Shown: positions 56,001 to 64,000, counted from the first letter of the stretch. The stretch is 64,000 nucleotides of DNA from CAWBUW01 sp963792075 (GCA_963792075.1 CAWBUW010000002.1:1-64000); one strand, 5' to 3'. Made by a program: numbers and translations. Notes: generated by a model not told the origin, from the sequence alone.

Positions 56001-58126
56001 ATGAAGGCAGCTTGTTCTGCATTTGCGAGCGCAACCTGCTGGAATTCAAACTAGAAAACGGACGCCTGGAGCGCACCTGGGGAGAATTCGTCCCACCCAT
56101 GACTCGAGCCCTGGTTTGCCCTGACGGCCGGGTAGGTTTTGTGTTGGACCAGCATGGGTTCGTGCGGCTGGACCTGGCTGAAGGGTCTCAACAGCGGTTG
56201 GGGGGCGCGTTCAAGAACACGCACATTGCCCATGCAGCGAAGATTTCTGCAGACGGTAAAATGCTGGCGTATGCGCAGGGTTATCCACGCCTGAACCAGC
56301 CGCCCAACCAACCCTCAGGCAGCCGCAAACCGTTCAAACTGGCGGAGTACCTGACCACGAATGCCCAGGATGCGGTCTTCCTGCAGGATACCGCCGGGAC
56401 GAAACCACCGGTGCTGTTGTGTGAGGGAGCGCTGGTAGATGACCTGGCATTCTCGCCGGATGGCAATTCGCTGGCTCTGGTCAGCGAGCTGGGCCGCGTG
56501 GAACTCTGGGATCTGCGTTCCAAACAACGCAGCAATCAAATCCAGGGGCTGACCGAAGCGCAGGCAGGGTCTGCGCTGCAGTACTTGAGCTACAATTCCG
56601 CAGGACGGTCATCCATTGGGCGGGAGCAAGGCAGGGTTGGCTTTACGCCTGACGGAACCCAATTGGTGTGCGCCTTCACCCCAGGGTATTTGAAAACATT
56701 TGACGTTCGTAACCCTGCCTTGCCCAGCGAGCTGAATGCCATGTATACTCCCGAGCCGTTCACCGCATTGCAGGTGATCTCAGACCGACGCGCAGCCACC
56801 ACCTCAGTCCCGAACTCTTTGGAAATCTGGGACCTGGAGCACGGGCAACTCGTCATCCGGCTGTTAGCCGAGGGGGAAGACTTCATCCAGGGCATGGCCG
56901 CCTGCACTTCCGGCGAGCAAGCTCGAATGCTCACCGCTGACCAGGGCAATGCGCTGCGCCTATGGGAGCTAACGCCGTTCCTGACTGGGGCGGCTGGTGG
57001 GCAGGATTTTGACCGTGACGCCATCTCACCAATCTACACCTTGTCGCTCAACAGTCCAGCAGACCGGCTGGCTATGCTGCTCAAAATGTCTGTCCAGGTG
57101 GTGGAGATGGGCAGTTTCAAGTCCGTTCAACGCCTGCCGGCAGCGCCACCCCCCACCAGCGCCATGCAGTTCATCCCAGGCACCCAGGATGTAATCCTGC
57201 TGGGGATTGAAGGCACGCTCAAGATTTGGGATGCGAACACTGCACAGTGTAAAAAAGAATACCGCCTCAACGCTCCGCCCGCGCAAACTGGCTTACCACC
57301 CGGCGCACCCAGCCTCTCTTACCGCTGCCTGGCAGTCACTCCCGACGGCAGGTATGCTGTTTGCGGGGATAACGCCAACGGGCTGCGCCGGGTGGACTTG
57401 CTGGATGGCAGCAGCGTTGCCTTCGGCTGCCCGCCACTGGAGATGCCGGTGCCCGACCCGTCACCCGGCGGCATGTTCGGGGTGCCTCTCAACGTACCCA
57501 AGGGGCAGGCTGCTGTTTGCGTTCTCCCAGGAAACAAAACGGTTCTATCGGTCAGCCAGGTTCCACTCAACCCAGATGAGGTCATCTACAGCGAATCCCC
57601 GGCCAAATCTGCGCACCTGGGCAGCCTGCGAACCTACCTGGAAAGCTATGCTCTGCAAAGCGGCGCCCGCCTGGAGCGCACCCCCGCAACTGCGCTGGGA
57701 GGCAAGGATGCCACCCCTGAACAAATCAGCATCCTGGACATCCAGCCTGCCGCAGGAAGCACCGTGATTGCCTCGATGGTACAACGGGTTTATGGTGCGT
57801 ACGATAAGGTGACTGGCTGGGCGGAAGAAATCCTATATGCGCTGACGCTATACAACCTGGAAGATCACACTGCCCGGGTACTGGTGCGCAGCAAAGCGCC
57901 AATCCGGAACTTTGCCTTACTGCCTGGTTTCGACCGCGCCCTGGTGGTCCTGGAGGATTCCACGTTGGAACTGGTCTCGCTGGAACAAGGCGCCATGCTG
58001 GCTGCCTATCGCGGCGACCAGAATTTTAACTGCTGCACAATAAGCCCCGATGGGCTGACCGCTTGCCTGGGCGACCAGGGCGGTGGATTGACCTACTTGT
58101 GTTTGGAAAACATGCCTGAGGTATAG
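53036..58126 (+). CDS. DUF4062-NACHT/STAND NTPase-beta-propeller giant protein
   Basis: 1,696 residues, uninterrupted. Residues ~99-185 are DUF4062 (VYVFISSTFNDMHAERDYL, DIDLRWGVTEQDA), the N-terminal unit of TEP1, NPHP3 and NWD1-like proteins. Residues ~425-700 are a STAND/NACHT NTPase with Walker A APGGAGKST (433-441) and Walker B CLVVLDALDQLD (Asp524), followed by winged-helix and helical parts (~700-900). Residues ~930-1690 hold WD40-like blades (LKLWDVQTGKRLW, VELWDLRSKQRSN, LEIWDLEHGQLVI, LRLWELTPF, LKIWDANTAQCKK). STAND proteins with C-terminal sensors oligomerise on ligand binding. The start is TTG with GGAAGGA upstream. Divergent from the RyR operon and co-oriented with the lipoprotein. 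Confidence 0.87.
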   Translation: MFKRFFKSKIQKLVEQQIKTASLPAAAVKPASSPAAGLPPEMDGSYAFRTPSALPGGLDGTKKAIPERPAAPAQSSPGAGRSPNAGQLTASHTQRWQTVYVFISSTFNDMHAERDYLVKQVFPELREWCEQHRLHLVDIDLRWGVTEQDATQNKRVVQVCLDRIDQCRPFFLCFLGQRRGWVPALEDVSPETLAAFPSLNKHLGKLSVTELEILHALIEPLRQGEAYQPVKFAFFYARDGSYLTDLPQEPVQLREIYTDQDTNPSQNLLQQAGSGDNFQAKPYCARWDASAVTPELAFPLVCSSSQPANLDRWRKQWQSAGIPVQGDSILEQASLIAQATAFNRRLTAGRLGDFTTDGVPLKAAILQDLQQAIANQFPDHMRLPVDTVLQRELDEQEQFIQAAGAGFIPRAGDFENLDLYIHIPDQRLLVLAAPGGAGKSTLLANWLLRLRENPAGNQPAIFFRFIGNSQASGNVDSLLRSILEEASSLVPIPIQVPLEAQKLSETWAKLLSEALGKPCLVVLDALDQLDSSLSNLAWLPQMLPPNLKVIASFQRGRPESEALIRSLQETGLARILEVKPFDSLDDRRKLVQETLSQYLKELDAAQLEKLIQLPGAENPLYLKVLLSELRVFGVFSGLGEKIAAFGADPQRAFNGVLERLESDPAYSPLPPAQVAPLIFALLAASRHGLAVDELAALLVQEMSLDQAQLEAARQAVNLFLRQVRPFLARREGRYDFFYASFRSAALQRYAVPAGQAETLTQRSLADWHRALARFFQPETEQSFWLERSQKLPHVRKTAELPYHLAMSGQSEAFTTCLTNFEFIYAKLTASGCTELMQDYALASSLPLATAQAASLTALQKALRLSQRSLAHLPDLLAGQLIGRLQGTPGKEIAGLLKQAARWTEQPWLRPIQVPLKKPNSTLLNTLSVSSNRLIAFAACADGRRAVTLSQDLSAAHLSLKLWDVQTGKRLWLQHIPAGEKANRVILAPDEGSLFCICERNLLEFKLENGRLERTWGEFVPPMTRALVCPDGRVGFVLDQHGFVRLDLAEGSQQRLGGAFKNTHIAHAAKISADGKMLAYAQGYPRLNQPPNQPSGSRKPFKLAEYLTTNAQDAVFLQDTAGTKPPVLLCEGALVDDLAFSPDGNSLALVSELGRVELWDLRSKQRSNQIQGLTEAQAGSALQYLSYNSAGRSSIGREQGRVGFTPDGTQLVCAFTPGYLKTFDVRNPALPSELNAMYTPEPFTALQVISDRRAATTSVPNSLEIWDLEHGQLVIRLLAEGEDFIQGMAACTSGEQARMLTADQGNALRLWELTPFLTGAAGGQDFDRDAISPIYTLSLNSPADRLAMLLKMSVQVVEMGSFKSVQRLPAAPPPTSAMQFIPGTQDVILLGIEGTLKIWDANTAQCKKEYRLNAPPAQTGLPPGAPSLSYRCLAVTPDGRYAVCGDNANGLRRVDLLDGSSVAFGCPPLEMPVPDPSPGGMFGVPLNVPKGQAAVCVLPGNKTVLSVSQVPLNPDEVIYSESPAKSAHLGSLRTYLESYALQSGARLERTPATALGGKDATPEQISILDIQPAAGSTVIASMVQRVYGAYDKVTGWAEEILYALTLYNLEDHTARVLVRSKAPIRNFALLPGFDRALVVLEDSTLELVSLEQGAMLAAYRGDQNFNCCTISPDGLTACLGDQGGGLTYLCLENMPEV

Positions 58127-58165
58127 CCCGGGTAGAATTTATGATCGAGGAGAAACCGAATACCT

Positions 58166-58822
58166 ATGAAGCACCTGTTCAAACCCATCTTTCTGCTGCT
58201 GGTTCTGTCTTTGTCAGCCTGGCTTCTGGCAGGCTGCGGAGGGAAATCGTTCAAACCGGGTGAAACCATCGAAATCAAAAAACAATTCGTGTTTTTCCTG
58301 GCGCCGATTCCATCCGAAGACACCCTGGCATTGGCCAGACAAACCCTCCCAGGCAAATCCGAGGCATATATCCTTGAAATCGCTGCTTTGAGTGAGGATC
58401 AGTATTTTCCGATTCCTGCCGGTGTACTCCCCAGCTTAGCAGAGGATGCCACATGGGAAGCATCCATGGGTTTTTTGGTCAGCAATCCGCAAGTGACCGT
58501 GAATCCCCAAGCTATCACCTGGATTATCACCTTTGGAAATTCTGAAACCACCACTCACTACGAAGGCATCCTGGTCACGCTCACAGCCAATCTTACCGCG
58601 CCCTCCGAGCCGGGAGAGGGGAAACTGACCCTGAATGTTCATCTACCGAACATGGATTTACTGACCACCAGTGGTATCCTGATAGGTCAGGATTTGACTT
58701 TCGTAAACCCACTCTGGGACAGCAAAGGTGTTGTGACGATTAAGTCTAGCATGGACCGGCAGGCTTACTTTATGCCAATCACCCTCGAATTGAGGGATCA
58801 AGATACTCAAATCAAACCCTGA
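58166..58822 (+). CDS. Lipoprotein of unknown function
   Basis: 218 residues. Signal peptide and lipobox (LLVLSLSAWLLAGCGG, Cys24). The mature part (FVFFLAPIPSEDTLALARQ, YFPIPAGVLPSLAEDA, GILVTLTANLTAPSEPGEGK, GILIGQDLTFVNPLW) looks beta-rich, and I recognise no family. It lies 39 bases after the DUF4062-NACHT gene, with GAGGAG before ATG 58166, so probably the same transcript. Last gene of element B. Confidence 0.68.
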   Translation: MKHLFKPIFLLLVLSLSAWLLAGCGGKSFKPGETIEIKKQFVFFLAPIPSEDTLALARQTLPGKSEAYILEIAALSEDQYFPIPAGVLPSLAEDATWEASMGFLVSNPQVTVNPQAITWIITFGNSETTTHYEGILVTLTANLTAPSEPGEGKLTLNVHLPNMDLLTTSGILIGQDLTFVNPLWDSKGVVTIKSSMDRQAYFMPITLELRDQDTQIKP

Positions 58823-58913
58823 TCGATACATGTTCATCGCGGTATAACAACTCTGCATTCCTCGCATCTTACCAACCCTGGACAGGGTGTGAGTTGACTT
58901 CCTTTTTCATGCT

Positions 58914-58933
58914 GTGTGCAACCCTGTGCAACC
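58914..58933 (+). other. Putative integrase arm-type sites, right end of element B
   Basis: GTGTGCAACC followed directly by CTGTGCAACC. Same position relative to the att core as 43350-43369. Confidence 0.55.
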
Positions 58934-58965
58934 ACAGCGGATATATTGGATGCTTCGCCAATTTC

Positions 58966-59042
58966 GCTTACACAGAGGAGGTCGTAGGTTCGAGCCCTAT
59001 TTCGCCCACTCTTTTACCCCCATCTGTGGGGGGTTTTGTTTG
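58966..59042 (+). other. Attachment site copy 3 (partial tRNA-Val 3' half)
   Basis: GCTTACACAGAGGAGG, GTAGGTTCGAGCCC, TTTCGCCCACTCTTTTACCC and the hairpin CCCCCATCTGTGGGGGG. Third copy of the block at 19280 and 43487. It marks the right end of element B. Confidence 0.88.
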
Positions 59043-59097
59043 GTTGGGGATAGATGTGGGGGTGAAGTGAGTAGCTGGAGATGGTGAGGGTTGTTTC

Positions 59098-59117
59098 GTG
59101 TGCAACCATGTGCAACT
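59098..59117 (+). other. Putative integrase arm-type sites beside att 3
   Basis: GTGTGCAACC followed by ATGTGCAACT; matches 43618-43637 in spacing from the att core and from the integrase gene end. Confidence 0.5.
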
Positions 59118-59121
59118 GCGA

Positions 59122-59292
59122 TCAGCGGTCGATCGGGGAGTTGGCCAATTGCACAGGTACGGGCATAACCAGGTCATCAATTTTTTCGGCCGCATCTGAT
59201 TGCATGCTTGGGATAAGATGCCCATAGACATCCAGTGTGATTGAGGCTTTGGCGTGCCCCAGGCGCCGGGAGACTGCAATGGGTGCAATTCC
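59122..59292 (-). pseudogene. Tyrosine recombinase, last 57 residues
   Basis: GIAPIAVSRRLGHAKASITL, DVYGHLIPSMQSDAAEKIDD and a tail ending LANSPIDR. Nearly identical to the end of the fragment at 43641. It is cut at the Gly of GIAP (59292), 20 bases from the stop of the neighbouring backbone gene, so a deletion removed nearly all of a third element. Confidence 0.85.
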
Positions 59293-59312
59293 GCTTATGG
59301 GAATGGCGATGT

Positions 59313-60873
59313 TCAGGGTACCCAGGCCAAATCCATAGTGGAACAATCTTCTTTAGCAGGCTGGCATGGATCAAGCAGGATGGGCTGGCCGTCGGGGATG
59401 GTGAGAGCATACAATCCTGTCTCATCGGTGAAGAAGAATCCGGAAGAATCGAGCGCGCCAAACGGTCTGGGTGGGCCGGTACCCATATAAGAAGCGCACT
59501 GGCTGATCTTGGGCAGAAAACAGCGTTAACATGTAATCACCGCTGCTTTGAGCATTGGTTACAAACCACTGTCGGTCTGGGGAAACCAGGATTTCCGGAT
59601 ATATATTGCTTGGGGGCAGCAGGGACGTAATTTCACCGCTCCTCGAGATGGCGACTGACCCTTCCTGATCCTGTGCAATGAAACGCGTCTCAGTACCACC
59701 ACGGAATCCGTTGAACCAGAAATCGCGCTCCGAAATCTTTTCCACCTCTCCGGTGAAGCTTACCCGGTATGTACCCCGATCGATAACTGGCGCATCCCAT
59801 GGTGTAGAGGGGCAGCTGATCAGAAAAACCTGTTCTTCAGGATCGAAGCCATAAGATATATAGTCCCACGGCCAGATATCGATCAGTCTACCCTTTTCTA
59901 CATTAAGGACCTGCAAGTTATAATTATCACTACCAACTGCTTGTCCGGTGACCAGGTAAAGATCCGGCGTTATCCAACCGATGCCCGCCCAAAGATCCCC
60001 TTCTTTCAGGATCGGGATGTTGTGTACCAAACCGCTACCAGTTCGCAAGGTGTGCAACGTGGTGCCGACGTAGTTCACCATGGGGTCGGCATTCTCAAAG
60101 GCCAGCCATTCTCCAGTCGGTGACCAGGCGATGCTGGTTAGGATGCGCAGATCATCCGTCAGGCGGTAAATTTTCTCGTTTTGTATCTCGTAGATGTACA
60201 GGTCCGAGGATGGCCCATCCATCAGCCCGGCAAAAGCCAGCGAATGCCCATCGGGCGACCAATCAAAAGCATGGAGAGCGGGAATGAGTATCTTCGATTT
60301 GAAAATTTCCCAGGTCACTTCCTCGTTGCCTGGCGGGTTGTAGTAGTCTGCTATCTGGGCAAGGTTTTCAAGGTAGCTATCTGAGAGCAACTTAGTCACT
60401 GAGTGGACCACCCCGTCTGGCAGAGAGACCAGGTTAAGAGTTAGGTCATACGGGGCTTCGCTGGAGCCAGAATAAACGACCAGCCACCGCCCGTCTGGAG
60501 AGACAGCCTGTGCCAGGTCGGGGATGTTGGCCCCAGTGGGCAGGGCGATTTCTTTGCGCCCATTCCCGGCGGCATTGAGCAAGATCAGCGGCCCAGTGAC
60601 GGATTTCTTGAAAATGATGTAGGGCTCCTGCGAGATCAAGGTTGGATAGGGGGTGAGAGTTGGTGTAGCGGAAAGAGTTGGAGTGGTGGTATCAGGTGCG
60701 CGGGTGAGTGTGGCAGTTAGCGGAGTGGCAGTGAGGCGCGGGTTGGGGGTGCTCACGCGCAGCGTGGGGGAGTTCAGTGCAATTGGCTGGGTTGGCTGTG
60801 GGGTGGGGGTGACCTGGCAGGCTGAAACCATCAGTGCCAGTATGATCAAGGTCAGGCGAGCAAAATGGTGCAT
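59313..60873 (-). CDS. Lipoprotein with TolB/PD40-like beta-propeller, one frameshift
   Basis: About 520 residues. Signal peptide with lipobox (LTLIILALMVSACQ), a Pro-Thr-rich linker (residues ~22-80), then propeller blades: PYIIFKKSVTGPLILLNAAG, SPDGRWLVVYSG, DWSPDGHSLAFAGLMDGPSS, LTSIAWSPTGEWLAFEN, ILVSPDRQWFVTNAQSS. The first frame stops at 59422 with unlike residues. The shifted frame gives FGALDSSGFFFTDETGLYAL, TIPDGQPILLDPCQPAKEDC and STMDLAWVP to the stop at 59313, so a one-base break lies at about 59460-59510. Anaerolineae encode many such envelope proteins; function unknown. Confidence 0.75.
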
Positions 60874-61332
60874 GCATTGATTTTAGCATGCTATGTCGCG
60901 TGAAGATGCAAATTGGGCATTCATCTTGAGCAGGAAATATGATTGCATGCAGGTAGGATTGTAGCCGCGAATGTTTTTTGCTTGGAGTGATGTTTCCATT
61001 CTGTTTGCGGCTGCCAATGAAGGTAGTTTGCCCGCTTTTCCCTACTGGCACAGACGCAACCGGCACGTTCATGATTTTGGCCAGCAGGCGCGATCGCTGC
61101 TGCGTGGCAATCTCCTTAACTGCTTCCCAATAGGTGTAACTTACACCTTACCTGGCTGGCCGCAGGCCCACGTTCAGTCGTTTCCCATGAAAGCGCCCTG
61201 GCGCTGTACGCGCTTTCCGAAGTTATTCTAGCTCCACCTGTTTCCAGAACTCTCGGAATTTCTCCACCCGCTTTACCTGGTCCTTTGAAATCAAGAATGG
61301 CGCGACATCACTGCTTTTTGATTTCCTGTAAA
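60874..61332 (+). pseudogene. Remnant region with AbiEi-like N-terminal fragment
   Basis: No intact gene. On the plus strand, in two frames at about 61130-61225, I read GVTYTLPGWPQAH and VVSHESALALYALSEVI, which match the SHETALALxxLS block of AbiEi-type antitoxins (compare FSHETALYLLGLS in the gene at 22394). The rest of 60.9-61.3 kb is unassigned. Confidence 0.35.
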
Positions 61333-61680
61333 TCAAGCATTCTGATACTCCAGGAATGTAATCACCCTGCGATCGAGGGCTCTTTTATTGAACAGGCCAA
61401 CATACCTGGTGAGAATCGCTGAGTCGAGCAGACGTTGCAATTGCGCCTGGTTCCAACGAAGGCCTTCGAAATCTTCCTTTGATTGGATGGCAGGATGCAA
61501 ATATAAATAATCCAGCACAGCCTTTTCAAGGCAGGCGATCTTGAACTTATTTCCCGGCTCCTTCTCGACCACCCGGTACCCCAGCATGTATTGAGGCTTT
61601 ACGCTCCGATAGCTGAAGACCCCCCAGGCGCTTTCGAACTGCTGGGTCTTGCGCGCGCTGATGCAAGTCATACCCAACAC
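61333..61680 (-). pseudogene. AbiEi/type IV antitoxin-like C-terminal fragment
   Basis: 115 residues: SAWGVFSYRSVKPQYMLGYR, NKFKIACLEKAVLDYLYLHP, LQRLLDSAILTRYVGLFNKR, VITFLEYQNA. This is the C-terminal pattern of AbiEi-family antitoxin proteins (the A-x-x-EKAxLDxLYL block). The N-terminal winged helix is missing and no AbiEii toxin follows. The N-terminal-like piece at about 61.2 kb is on the opposite strand, so it is not simply continuous with this one. Confidence 0.5.
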
Positions 61681-61707
61681 GGTTTCGGGGATGATTCCAT
61701 TGAACCG

Positions 61708-61743
61708 ATTAGAGCAGGTGTACTAAAGTATACCTGCTCTAAT
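61708..61743. terminator. Hairpin with T-tract
   Basis: AGAGCAGGTGTAC, loop TAAA, GTATACCTGCTCT, followed by AATTTTTTAT. A rho-independent-type structure on the plus strand, or an operator-like palindrome upstream of the DUF4386 gene. Confidence 0.5.
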
Positions 61744-61823
61744 TTTTTATCTCTCCAATAAACACTTCTTTTGGACAGTGACTTATCATGCTGGATGCCC
61801 TATATTATAGGTAAGACGAAATT

Positions 61824-62609
61824 ATGGAGAAAAAAATGACCACACATTCAAAAGCCGTCCGGCAGGATGGCGTAAATACCGAAACGACAGAATCCAAATG
61901 GAAAAGTCTTTATCGCCTTGGCGGCCTGGCAGCCCTGGGCACCGTACTGGTAGGGTTGGTCGAGATTGGCATCACCTTCCTGCCTGGGGGCAACACGCCT
62001 TATAAAACTGTTTACGATTGGTTCACGCTCTTTCAAAACAACTGGTTCATGGGGCTTCGCAACCTGGGCCTTTTGAACATCTTTTTCTATGCACTGGACA
62101 TCCCAATCTTTTTTGCACTCTATGGCGCCCACCGGAAAACCAGTCAAACCCTCGCCGCGCTGGCAATGATTGTTTCTTTCATCGGGGTGGCCGTCTTCTA
62201 TGCAACCAATCGGGCCTTCGCCATGCTCGATATCAGCAGCCAATATGCGCTGGCAACGACCGAGGCGCAAAGATCGATATTGGCAGCCGCCGGGCAGGCG
62301 ATGCTTGCGGTGGGTCAAAGCCACACACCCGGCACTTTCATCGCCTTCTTCCTTTCGGAGTTTGCGAGCCTGCTGATATCTGTTGTGATGTTGCGGGGCA
62401 AGCTTTTCAGCAAAACAAATGCTTACGTGGGCTTTTTAGGTTTTACATTCATGCTTATCTTTGAAGTCTGCGCCTCTTTTGTGCCATCGTTGCAGGGTAT
62501 GACGATGATCCTGGCGATGCTGGGTGGGATTTTGAGCCTGGTCTGGGAGATTCTGGTTGCCCTAAAACTGTTTCATCTGGGACAAAATACAAAATTAACT
62601 TCTCAATAA
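61824..62609 (+). CDS. DUF4386-like membrane protein
   Basis: 261 residues; ATG 61824 or 61836 (the latter has GGAG upstream). Six or seven helices: LGGLAALGTVLVGLVEIGIT, LGLLNIFFYALDIPIFFALY, LAALAMIVSFIGVAVFYATN, FIAFFLSEFASLLISVVML, GFLGFTFMLIFEVCASF, ILAMLGGILSLVWEILVAL. Paralogue of the next gene: both begin ESKWKSLYRLGG / DSKWKSLYKAGG. Intact. Function unknown. Confidence 0.75.
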   Translation: MEKKMTTHSKAVRQDGVNTETTESKWKSLYRLGGLAALGTVLVGLVEIGITFLPGGNTPYKTVYDWFTLFQNNWFMGLRNLGLLNIFFYALDIPIFFALYGAHRKTSQTLAALAMIVSFIGVAVFYATNRAFAMLDISSQYALATTEAQRSILAAAGQAMLAVGQSHTPGTFIAFFLSEFASLLISVVMLRGKLFSKTNAYVGFLGFTFMLIFEVCASFVPSLQGMTMILAMLGGILSLVWEILVALKLFHLGQNTKLTSQ

Positions 62610-62660
62610 CTTGGGGTGTGGCGTGTTTTGAAACACTCCATTTTCCCCCTTTTATTGAGA
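62596..62660. repeat. Intergenic repeat with hairpin
   Basis: ACTTCTCAATAACTTGGGG followed by a small hairpin (GTGTTTTGAAACAC) and CCCCCTTTTATTGAGA, so the outer parts (TCTCAATAA and TTATTGAGA) also pair. The first 19 bases match 15966-15984. Confidence 0.65.
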
Positions 62661-62680
62661 TGATACATACAAAAGGATAA

Positions 62681-63403
62681 ATGAAGATGAATTCTCAAAT
62701 AACGGATAACCTGGTAGCAGATTCTAAATGGAAAAGTCTCTACAAAGCCGGTGGAGCGGGTGCCCTGATCGTGGGAACACTCTTGCTAGGCGAAATGATC
62801 GCCTACATTGCCACTTCTGCACCCAGCCTGGCAGATGCGGCTGGCTGGTTCAGCCTATTTCATACCAACCGGTTCATTGGACTTATCGACTTTGGCATCC
62901 TGGAACTTTATGCCCTGGTCTTCTTTGTACCAATGTTCCTTGCCCTCTACACCATCTTGAGGCGAGCCAGCGAAAGCTATATGGCAATCGCGGCAATCCT
63001 TGCTTTTGTAGGGATAGCGGTCAACTTCGCCACAAGTAAACTCTTCTCGTTACTTACCCTTAGCGACTTGTATGCGGCTGCTTCAACCGCAGCTATGAAA
63101 TCCCAATTCCTGGCGTTAGGGCAGGCCACACTGGCCGTAAGCGCACTGGGCGGTATTGGTGGGAGCGTGGAGGGCGGCATTCCACTTGCGGTGTCCGGTG
63201 TGATCATCTCAATTATTATGCTGCGGAGCAATATCTTGGGCAGAGCAGTAGGTTATGTGGGAGTCCTGGCAAATGGGATCGGTTTGGTAATGTACTTCAA
63301 TGCGGCCTTGGCTCCAGCGATGACCGGCTCCCCATTCTTTGCCGTCTTCTTCCTGTTCTCTGTGATATGGTTTATCCTGATCGGCCGAAAGCTTCTCCAG
63401 TAA
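62681..63403 (+). CDS. DUF4386-like membrane protein, paralogue
   Basis: 240 residues, possibly starting at ATG 62687. Helices: GAGALIVGTLLLGEMIAYIA, FGILELYALVFFVPMFLALY, MAIAAILAFVGIAVNFATSK, PLAVSGVIISIIMLR, VGYVGVLANGIGLVMYF, FAVFFLFSVIWFILIG. Same order of parts as the 61824 gene. Intact. Function unknown. Confidence 0.73.
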   Translation: MKMNSQITDNLVADSKWKSLYKAGGAGALIVGTLLLGEMIAYIATSAPSLADAAGWFSLFHTNRFIGLIDFGILELYALVFFVPMFLALYTILRRASESYMAIAAILAFVGIAVNFATSKLFSLLTLSDLYAAASTAAMKSQFLALGQATLAVSALGGIGGSVEGGIPLAVSGVIISIIMLRSNILGRAVGYVGVLANGIGLVMYFNAALAPAMTGSPFFAVFFLFSVIWFILIGRKLLQ

Positions 63404-63506
63404 AAAAATTCACACTGGCGGGGGGAAAGCAGCTTTTCGATATTCTCCCTGGAGAGTAAATCCAGTGCCATCCTGGCCTGGATTAGCACCCTATCTAAGA
63501 AAAAGG

Positions 63507-63948
63507 TTAGCCAGGGAAGAATGGTGTCCTGATCCGTGCGAAAAGTTTTCTGGCTTTGTAATCGGGCTTGTTATCTTCGACGATCTTCTCATGCGACACG
63601 TAGGACATGTAGGCATAACCGGCTTGCAGCATCAAGAGATTGGTCAGCACGCGCGACATGCGCCCGTTGCCATCCTGGAAGGGATGGATTTGTAAGAATT
63701 GCACCAGGAACCCGGCAATAACTAACCATAAGCTTTTCGACATCTTCATCCGCCAACCGGGCGCCTTCGATTCGGGTGGATGCGCCGGTAGAGGTGATCA
63801 GAACCGATTGCTTCAATCGTCCAAGGACTTGAGGCCCGAGGCGCACACCTCCCGCCCAGCGGCCTTTTAGCTCATCGATCTGGGCGATTTTCTCCCAGAT
63901 CGAAGCTGGCAGGTTTTCCAGTCGCCGATCGTAAACATCCTGCTCCAT
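63507..63948 (-). pseudogene. Fic-family protein, internal deletion and truncated end
   Basis: The N-terminal part is that of a class II Fic protein: LPASIWEKIAQIDELKGRWA, and the inhibitory-helix motif STGASTRIEGARLADEDVEK. At about 63730 it changes frame straight into FLVQFLQIHPFQDGNGRMSR, the catalytic HPFxDGNGRxxR loop. About 130-150 residues normally between them are missing. The C-terminus also stops early at FARIRTPFFPG. Fic proteins AMPylate target proteins; this copy cannot be functional. Confidence 0.8.
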
Positions 63949-64000
63949 ACGTTTTCCTTATATTTTAACTATATAAGATTACGGGCGTTTTGCACATACC

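Overview
The window looks like chromosome from a Chloroflexota bacterium, most likely class Anaerolineae. This rests on gene content, not on a marker gene: several LuxR/MalT-type STAND regulators, DUF362 and PHP proteins, lipoproteins and a membrane protein with long Pro-Thr-Ser-rich linkers, DUF4386 membrane proteins, and GC-rich backbone genes that use TTG and GTG starts. No rRNA, CRISPR array or cas gene is visible.

Layout. (1) 1-4,850 is an AT-richer accessory stretch next to the 3' end of a tRNA-Leu(TAA) gene: fragments of a TIGR02391-type gene and its coupled partner, an IS3-family element, and an OLD-like ATPase plus a PD-(D/E)XK-like protein enclosed by 59-bp inverted copies of the IS end. 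(2) 5.0-19.1 kb is GC-rich backbone: PHP phosphoesterase and DUF362; a four-gene membrane operon of which at least two products are SPFH/band-7-like and one carries LVIVD-like propeller repeats; pseudouridine catabolism (kinase and glycosidase); a Pro-Thr-rich membrane protein; an FAH-family hydrolase; and an RpiR regulator. (3) 19.25-59.1 kb is a tandem array of integrative elements in tRNA-Val(TAC). The intact tRNA is at the left. Its 3' half with the following terminator hairpin recurs at 43.5 and 59.0 kb. Each of the three copies is followed by an integrase on the minus strand: full length, then about 134 residues, then about 57 residues. (4) 59.1-64 kb is probably backbone again, with remnants of an AbiE-type antitoxin and of a Fic protein.

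Element A (19.3-43.5 kb) carries an AbiEi/AbiEii pair, two cassettes built from a MalT-type regulator, a small conserved protein, small membrane proteins (DUF6326/DUF4386) and MDR oxidoreductases, and a glycyl radical enzyme with its activase. Most genes here contain single-base frame breaks. Element B (43.5-59.0 kb) carries a PAP2 phosphatase, a CysRS-like ligase and the most interesting locus of the window. That locus is a minus-strand operon of (i) a 910-residue protein with a ribokinase-like N-terminal region, an AAA+ ATPase and two RyR-like repeats, (ii) a SLOG-like nucleotide-binding protein and (iii) a two-TM channel-like protein with an RCK/TrkA-N domain and two RyR-like repeats. Divergent from it is a 1,696-residue DUF4062-NACHT-beta-propeller protein followed by a lipoprotein. 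I read this as a nucleotide-signalled sensor/effector system, possibly immune, that could act by opening a membrane channel. That role is inference.

Reading frames are broken by one-base indels in many otherwise well-conserved genes, in both backbone and islands. Real decay and residual sequencing error cannot be separated from the sequence alone, so frame-broken genes are annotated over their full recognisable extent with the break positions given.
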